From JAKORR01 sp964608495 (GTDB lineage Bacteria > Armatimonadota > Zipacnadia > Zipacnadales > FEN-943): a DNA stretch of 16,528 nucleotides. The position numbers and the translations under genes were made by a program. The notes beneath the pieces are model-generated. The model ran no database searches, was not told the origin of the DNA, and saw only the letters and a list, made by a program, of their open reading frames with translations. The DNA lies in NCBI GenBank assembly GCA_964608495.1, contig CAZSOQ010000116.1, positions 1-16,528 of the forward strand. Reading direction: 5' to 3'. Positions 12,729 through 16,528 of the stretch are shown piece by piece. How positions within the stretch are numbered: position 1 is the first letter of the stretch; every line of letters begins with the position of its first letter.

Positions 12729-14318
12729 ATGAGCGAATCCGCACACAACGCTAGTCGGCCCGGGCCGTCCTCCTCGGCCCTCGCGGTGCTTGTCCTCACG
12801 GCCTGTGGCCTGCTCTTCCTGGCCCAGTGCTACTGGCACCGCGAGTTCACCGTGGACGATGCCTACATCAGCTACCGCTACGCGCACAACCTCGTCGAGG
12901 GCCACGGCCTCGTGTTCAACGAGGGGGAGCGCGTGGAGGGATACTCGAACTTCCTGTGGGTGCTGCTGGTCGCGGGTGCCATGAAGCTGGGCGTGGCCTC
13001 GCCCGAGGTCGCCACGAAGGTCCTGGGCACCCTCTGCGGCCTGCTCGTCGTACTGCTCGGACCGGCGGCCGTGGCCCGCACGACGCGGCTGAGGGGGCGG
13101 GCCTGCCTGCTCGGCGCGCTGGCGCTGGCCGCCTGGCCGCCCCTGGCCTACTGGTCCATCAGCGGTCTCGAGACCAGCCTCTTTGCACTGCTGCTGACGG
13201 CGGGCCTGCTCGTCTGGCTCAGCGCCCGCGGCGCCCGGTCCGGTGTCGCCGCCGGGGGCCTGATGGCCGTGGCCACTCTCACGCGCCCCGAGGCGCCGCT
13301 GTTCTGGCTGGGATCGCTCGTGCTGCGCCTGGTGTGCGAGGGCCGAGCAGCCGCCCGGGCCAGCGCGGCCTATGCCCTTGCCTACCTTGTGCCTCTGGCG
13401 CCCTGGCTGGTCTGGAAGATCGCCTACTACGGCCAGGTGCTGCCCAACACCTTCTACATCAAGCGCCGCGGCGGGCTCTGGCCCCCGATCCGGCCCGGCG
13501 GCGTCATGTACGTCGAGGACTTTCTCTCGGCCCACTGGGGGCTGATCTTCTGGGCGGCTCTGCCCTTGCTCGTCTGGCCCGGTCTCTACCTGGCCCGCCG
13601 CGCCTGGGAGTTCGTCGCTCCGCTGGCCCTGTACCTTGTTTGGGTCGCCAAGGTGGGCGACTGGATGCCCGAGTACCGCTTCCTCGTGCCCGTCGCCGCC
13701 CTATGGGCCGGCGCATCCGTGGGCGCGCTCGGCACTCTCTGGCAAGCCGCCCACGCCGCGCCCCAGGCCCACCAGGCACGCCGCTGGGCGCGCTGGGCCG
13801 TCGCCTGGCTCGTCTTCGTCGCGCTGCTACACGTGGGCATGTTCTCCCACTACCACCGCGCTCACGGCGGCTCGCCCGTGGACACGGCCCGCCTGGCCGC
13901 CCGCTATGTCGGCCCCGGCGACCTGATCGCCGTCCACGACGCCGGCCTGGTGCCCTACCTGACCCGCGCCCGCACGCTGGACATGATCGGCCTCGTGTCG
14001 CCCGAGGTCCTGTGCCATCCCGTCGTCTCTCTGCCCTTCGACAGCACCTACCAGGGCAAGAGTGACATCCCGGTCCGCGCCGGCGTCGTAGACATGGTGC
14101 TCGCGCGGCGCCCCGCCCTCATCGAGACCCACATCGGCGGCCGGGAGGGCGCCTTCGTCGCCGACCACCCGCTCGACCAGCTTCTCCTGCGCAGGCAGGA
14201 CTTCCGCCGGGGCTACGTGCACCTGGGCCAGGGGCTATTCCTTCGGCGCGATCTGCACGACAAGCAGGCCCCGGCCCCGACGCCGGCTCCAGCGCCCACG
14301 CGGGCCGGGCCCGACTAG
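12729..14318 (+). CDS. GT-C membrane glycosyltransferase, AftB-like
   Basis: 529 residues with about ten hydrophobic segments between 16 and 390. The first extracytoplasmic loop reads FTVDDAYISYRYAHNL, with D43-D44 as the probable catalytic acidic motif, then GHGLVFNEGERVEGYSNFLW. This is the signature of the GT-C group that includes mycobacterial arabinofuranosyltransferase AftB. The C-terminal soluble part has AVHDAGLVPYL and TLDMIGLVSPEV, also typical of the group. Such enzymes use polyprenyl-phosphate sugars on the outer face of the inner membrane to build surface glycans. The donor sugar is unknown; an arabinose role should not be assumed. The tail (about 510-529) is Pro/Ala-rich. No strong ribosome site precedes the ATG. 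Confidence 0.8.
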   Translation: MSESAHNASRPGPSSSALAVLVLTACGLLFLAQCYWHREFTVDDAYISYRYAHNLVEGHGLVFNEGERVEGYSNFLWVLLVAGAMKLGVASPEVATKVLGTLCGLLVVLLGPAAVARTTRLRGRACLLGALALAAWPPLAYWSISGLETSLFALLLTAGLLVWLSARGARSGVAAGGLMAVATLTRPEAPLFWLGSLVLRLVCEGRAAARASAAYALAYLVPLAPWLVWKIAYYGQVLPNTFYIKRRGGLWPPIRPGGVMYVEDFLSAHWGLIFWAALPLLVWPGLYLARRAWEFVAPLALYLVWVAKVGDWMPEYRFLVPVAALWAGASVGALGTLWQAAHAAPQAHQARRWARWAVAWLVFVALLHVGMFSHYHRAHGGSPVDTARLAARYVGPGDLIAVHDAGLVPYLTRARTLDMIGLVSPEVLCHPVVSLPFDSTYQGKSDIPVRAGVVDMVLARRPALIETHIGGREGAFVADHPLDQLLLRRQDFRRGYVHLGQGLFLRRDLHDKQAPAPTPAPAPTRAGPD

Positions 14319-14363
14319 CCCACGGCGCGGTCCGCCCGCCGGCGTACCCGAGGTCACAGCACG

Positions 14364-15866
14364 ATGAAGAAGCCCCACTACCGACTGCTCCCCCACCCCA
14401 CGGTCCGCCGGATCCAGCGCGGTCTGGAGCGCTGGGCTCGCGAGGCGCCGGAGGCTCTGCGCGTCGAGACGGCGGGCGAGTCCGTGGACGGCCGGCCCAT
14501 CCTGGCGGCCTACGTCACCGATGCCTCAGTCCCGGACGACGACAAGCAGCACGTCCTCTTCAGCGCCACCCACGCGGGCTGTGAGCTCAACTCCTGCACG
14601 GGCCTGCTGCACCTGCTGCGCTGGCTGCTCGGCGACGACCCCGACGCGCGCCGCTACCGCCGCCGCTATGTCATCGGCGTCCTGCCCTGCTGCGACCCCG
14701 ACGGCTACGAGGAGCTCAGGCGTGAGGACCCGCCCTCGGGCTACTACCAGCGCCCCGGCCCTTACCTCGCCTGGACCCTCGACGGACCGGCCGACCCGGC
14801 CGACAACCCCGAGGCGGTGGCCCTGCACGGCGTGCTGGAGCGCCTGCGCCCCGAGGCTCACGTGGACGTGCACGGCCTGTGGTACGAGGACGCGACGATG
14901 TGGGAGAGCACGGGCATCTCGTGGGTCACTGCCCTGAGCCGCTCCTACGAGCACGACCTGCCGCGGCTCATGGACGACTTCGCCGAGCGCGCGGGCTTCC
15001 TGATCACGCGCGGCGAGCAGGACGCGGGCCAGGTCCTGGCCTCGGGGCCGGTGCCCGGGGGCGAGCACCACTACTACCTGCGCCGCGGCGTCATCAACGA
15101 TACCTGCTTCTCTTACCACCGCTACCATTCCCTCAGCTTCACCTTCGAGGCCGGGTTCGACGACAGCATCGTCCTGCGCCTGTGCGGTCTGCTGGAGGCG
15201 GGCCTGCGCCGGTGGCGCTACCAGTGGTACCGGGGCCTGCCCGTGGACCACGTCCACGCCCGGCTGTCCATGCAGATGGCCGCCTGGGGCGCGACCGCCG
15301 CCCAGCGCCGCGCCAGCCGCGTGGAGCTCTGGCAGGGCCTGGCCGGCTATGCCTGCGGCGCCGCCTACCCTGAGCCCCGCGGGACGCTGGCGGCGGTGGT
15401 GGCCCTCACGCCTGCCGCCGCCGGACGCTACCTCGCCGACCCGCGTCTGGGACCCGTGCTCGCGCGCTTGGCCGAGGAGCCGCGCTTCGACGCGGCGGCC
15501 ATTGCGCGGTGGGTGAAGATGACGCGCGCCGAGCGCCTCGAGGTTTCCGCCCCCCTGGGCCCCCACGCCGCGGCCGACGAGCGCGAGCGTCTCGGCGCCG
15601 CCGCCGGCGACCGGATCCCCCGCCACGGCCTGGCCATCCGCCTGCTGATTCCGTACCGCGACTGCCGGATCACCCACCTGCTGCTCGACGGGCGCCCCCT
15701 GCGGCCCTCGAGCACCAACGGCTACCGGATCACTCGCGGCCCCGGCTGTGTCGTGCAGGTGAGCCTTCCACCCGACCGGGTGCGCGACTTCCACATCGTC
15801 ACCTGCACCTACGCCCCGGGCGCCGACCGGCTCAGCGGCTTCCGCCCGCAGGACTGGCGGCGATAG
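14364..15866 (+). CDS. M14-family zinc carboxypeptidase-like protein with unusual metal motif
   Basis: 500 residues; the N-terminal ~300 match the M14 fold. AGESVDGRPILAAYVT resembles the first strands, FSATHAGCELNS carries H70 and E74, CCDPDGYEELRRED is the M14 NPDGYE-type segment, VDVHG gives H170, the expected third zinc ligand, and SFTFEAGF gives E262, the expected general base. Canonical M14 enzymes have H-x-x-E; here the Glu is one residue further on and Cys73 occupies the usual Glu position. There is no signal peptide, so it appears cytoplasmic. Residues about 310-500 form a separate beta-rich region I do not recognise. M14 members cleave C-terminal residues or amide bonds; the substrate here is unknown. 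It lies between two GT-C genes. Confidence 0.75.
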   Translation: MKKPHYRLLPHPTVRRIQRGLERWAREAPEALRVETAGESVDGRPILAAYVTDASVPDDDKQHVLFSATHAGCELNSCTGLLHLLRWLLGDDPDARRYRRRYVIGVLPCCDPDGYEELRREDPPSGYYQRPGPYLAWTLDGPADPADNPEAVALHGVLERLRPEAHVDVHGLWYEDATMWESTGISWVTALSRSYEHDLPRLMDDFAERAGFLITRGEQDAGQVLASGPVPGGEHHYYLRRGVINDTCFSYHRYHSLSFTFEAGFDDSIVLRLCGLLEAGLRRWRYQWYRGLPVDHVHARLSMQMAAWGATAAQRRASRVELWQGLAGYACGAAYPEPRGTLAAVVALTPAAAGRYLADPRLGPVLARLAEEPRFDAAAIARWVKMTRAERLEVSAPLGPHAAADERERLGAAAGDRIPRHGLAIRLLIPYRDCRITHLLLDGRPLRPSSTNGYRITRGPGCVVQVSLPPDRVRDFHIVTCTYAPGADRLSGFRPQDWRR

Positions 15867-15872
15867 GGGAGA

Positions 15873-15890
15873 GACGGCGCGCCCGCCGTC
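15873..15890 (+). terminator. Hairpin after the M14-like gene
   Basis: GACGGCG (15873-15879) and CGCCGTC (15884-15890) form a perfect 7-bp stem with a 4-nt loop, 6 nt after the stop codon. No T-run follows. It may end the transcript or belong to the adjacent repeat element. Confidence 0.4.
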
Positions 15891-15892
15891 GC

Positions 15893-15958
15893 GTAGGAGC
15901 CAGCTATTGCTGGCGACACGGCATGGCACTGCGGGTCGCCGGCACAGCCGGCTCCTAC
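15893..15958. repeat. REP doublet (REPIN-like) with GTAG heads
   Basis: Two inverted arms face each other: 15893-15917 begins GTAGGAGCC and ends GGCGAC, while 15935-15958 read on the minus strand begins GTAGGAGCC and ends GGCGAC. They are 24-25 nt long with only a few differences and are separated by 17 nt. Each arm has the GTAG tetranucleotide followed by its own 6-bp hairpin (GCCAGC-TATT-GCTGGC and GCCGGC-ACA-GCCGGC). This is the layout of repetitive extragenic palindromes mobilised by RAYT (TnpA-REP) transposases, and the sequence resembles Pseudomonas REP heads. No RAYT gene is in the window. Confidence 0.65.
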
Positions 15959-15972
15959 ATCAGGGCCGCGCG

Positions 15973-16015
15973 GCTGTACCCTTCGGGCGCCTCGGGGTTG
16001 TACCCTTCTGGGCGC
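15973..16015 (+). repeat. Imperfect tandem repeat upstream of the last gene
   Basis: GCTGTACCCTTCGGGCGC (15973-15990) recurs as a near copy with one substitution and one extra T at 15997-16015, a period of about 24 nt. It lies between the REP doublet and a TATAGT -10-like element, so it could be a regulator site or part of an extragenic repeat. Confidence 0.5.
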
Positions 16016-16024
16016 AAGCCGGGG

Positions 16025-16030
16025 TATAGT
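16025..16030 (+). promoter_or_regulatory. Possible -10 element of the last gene
   Basis: TATAGT (16025-16030) is five of six to the -10 consensus and lies 13 nt before the ATG at 16044. TTGTAC (15998-16003) is the nearest -35-like hexamer, but its 21-nt spacing is too long. If used, the leader would be only about 6 nt and would lack a ribosome site. Confidence 0.35.
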
Positions 16031-16043
16031 GATACGCACAGCC

Positions 16044-16528
16044 ATGGCCCAGGCCGCTAAGTCTCCCGAACCTGCCGCCCCGGGCTCCCGAGCCGGCTCG
16101 GTGGCGGTCCTGCTGCTCGTCCTCGGCTGCCTCGTCGTCCTCGGCGAAGCGGTGCTGACGTGCCTCTTCGCCGAGACCGTCTACGACGAGGGCGGCTACC
16201 TGTACGAGGGCTGGGCCGTGTGCGCCCGCGGCTGGCATCTCTTCCAGGACTTCCACACCAAGCTGCCGCCGCTCGTGTACTACTTCTACGGCGAGGCCCA
16301 GGCCCTCTTCGGCCCCAGCGTGCTGGTCGGACGCGTGCAGGCATCCGCCGCGGCGCTCCTGGGGCTCGGCCTGGGCGCTCTCGCGGCGTCCCGCGTCTAC
16401 GGTCCCTGGGCCGCCACGGCCGTCGTCTGGTGCTTCGCGGCCGTGTTCGCCGGCCTGGATCAGCACTTCCGCGCTCTCGCCATCGCCCCCTGTGCCCTGT
16501 GGGTCGGCCTGGGCCTCGCCGTAGAAGT
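16044..16528 (+). CDS. GT-C / PMT-like membrane glycosyltransferase, 3' end outside window
   Basis: An open frame of 161 codons runs from the ATG at 16044 to the window end without a stop. After a Pro/Ala-rich start there is a membrane segment (SVAVLLLVLGCLVVLGEAVL), then VYDEGGYLYEGWAVCARGW with D52-E53 by my count, LFQDFHTKLPPLVYYFYGEA, and further hydrophobic stretches. The acidic pair followed by a 'K-x-P-P-L-x-Y-Y' segment in the first outer loop is the signature of PMT_2/ArnT-like GT-C glycosyltransferases that use polyprenyl-linked sugars. It differs from the AftB-like gene at 12729 but belongs to the same broad class. The acceptor is unknown and the catalytic C-terminal half is not visible. 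Confidence 0.75.
   Translation, partial: MAQAAKSPEPAAPGSRAGSVAVLLLVLGCLVVLGEAVLTCLFAETVYDEGGYLYEGWAVCARGWHLFQDFHTKLPPLVYYFYGEAQALFGPSVLVGRVQASAAALLGLGLGALAASRVYGPWAATAVVWCFAAVFAGLDQHFRALAIAPCALWVGLGLAVE

Noticed and set aside
10018..12744. 908-residue minus-strand open frame
   Set aside because: Shadow of the secreted multi-domain gene; low-complexity Arg/His/Gly/Leu composition.
14526..15929. 467-residue minus-strand open frame
   Set aside because: Shadow of the M14-like gene, whose catalytic motifs are in the other frame.
1..16528. tRNA, rRNA or CRISPR array
   Set aside because: No T-arm consensus in a cloverleaf context, no conserved rRNA stretches and no regularly spaced direct repeats were seen by eye.

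Overview
The window is a high-GC bacterial chromosome segment; third codon positions are so GC-rich that long antisense shadow ORFs appear under most genes. It shows no rRNA, tRNA, CRISPR array or insertion sequence. The mix is a class III (oxygen-sensitive) ribonucleotide reductase, a URO-D/corrinoid-methyltransferase-like protein, two secreted glycoside-hydrolase-like proteins and GT-C glycosyltransferases. That suggests an anaerobic or facultative, carbohydrate-using bacterium, perhaps of the Armatimonadota/Planctomycetota kind of uncultured lineage. This placement is an inference from gene content and style; no phylogenetic marker proves it.

Layout: (1) 15-661, minus strand: a VapBC-type toxin-antitoxin pair with ATGA start/stop overlap and an overlapping-palindrome operator candidate upstream. 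(2) 875-4832, plus strand: a possible operon of a URO-D-family protein, a small membrane protein joining a TrkH-like pore-loop segment to a TrkA-C (RCK_C) domain, and a secreted clan GH-A-like protein whose start lies inside the previous gene. (3) 4888-7860, minus strand: nrdD-nrdG, read from a near-consensus sigma-70 promoter at 8118-8146 through a leader of about 250 nt. (4) 8446-9679, plus strand: a Soj-like ParA ATPase followed by a putative ribbon-helix-helix partner. The stretch between the divergent nrdD and parA genes is rich in short inverted and direct repeats and may hold the parA operator or centromere. (5) 9799-12669, plus strand: a large secreted multi-domain protein (CBM-like, Fn3/Ig-like and a TIM barrel). 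(6) 12729-16528, plus strand: a GT-C membrane glycosyltransferase related to the AftB type, an M14-carboxypeptidase-like protein with an unusual zinc motif, a REP doublet (REPIN-like), and the start of a second GT-C protein cut by the window end.

How they fit together: nrdD and nrdG form one functional unit making dNTPs without oxygen. ParA and its partner probably form a DNA segregation or positioning cassette. VapBC is a self-contained toxin-antitoxin module. The secreted GH-like proteins and the GT-C genes point to extracellular polysaccharide breakdown and cell-surface glycan assembly, but substrates cannot be read from the sequence. The items I find most worth checking are the REP doublet, the minimal TrkH-like pore fused to RCK_C, the ParA/RHH cassette with its repeat-rich upstream region, and the altered metal sites of NrdD and the M14-like protein.
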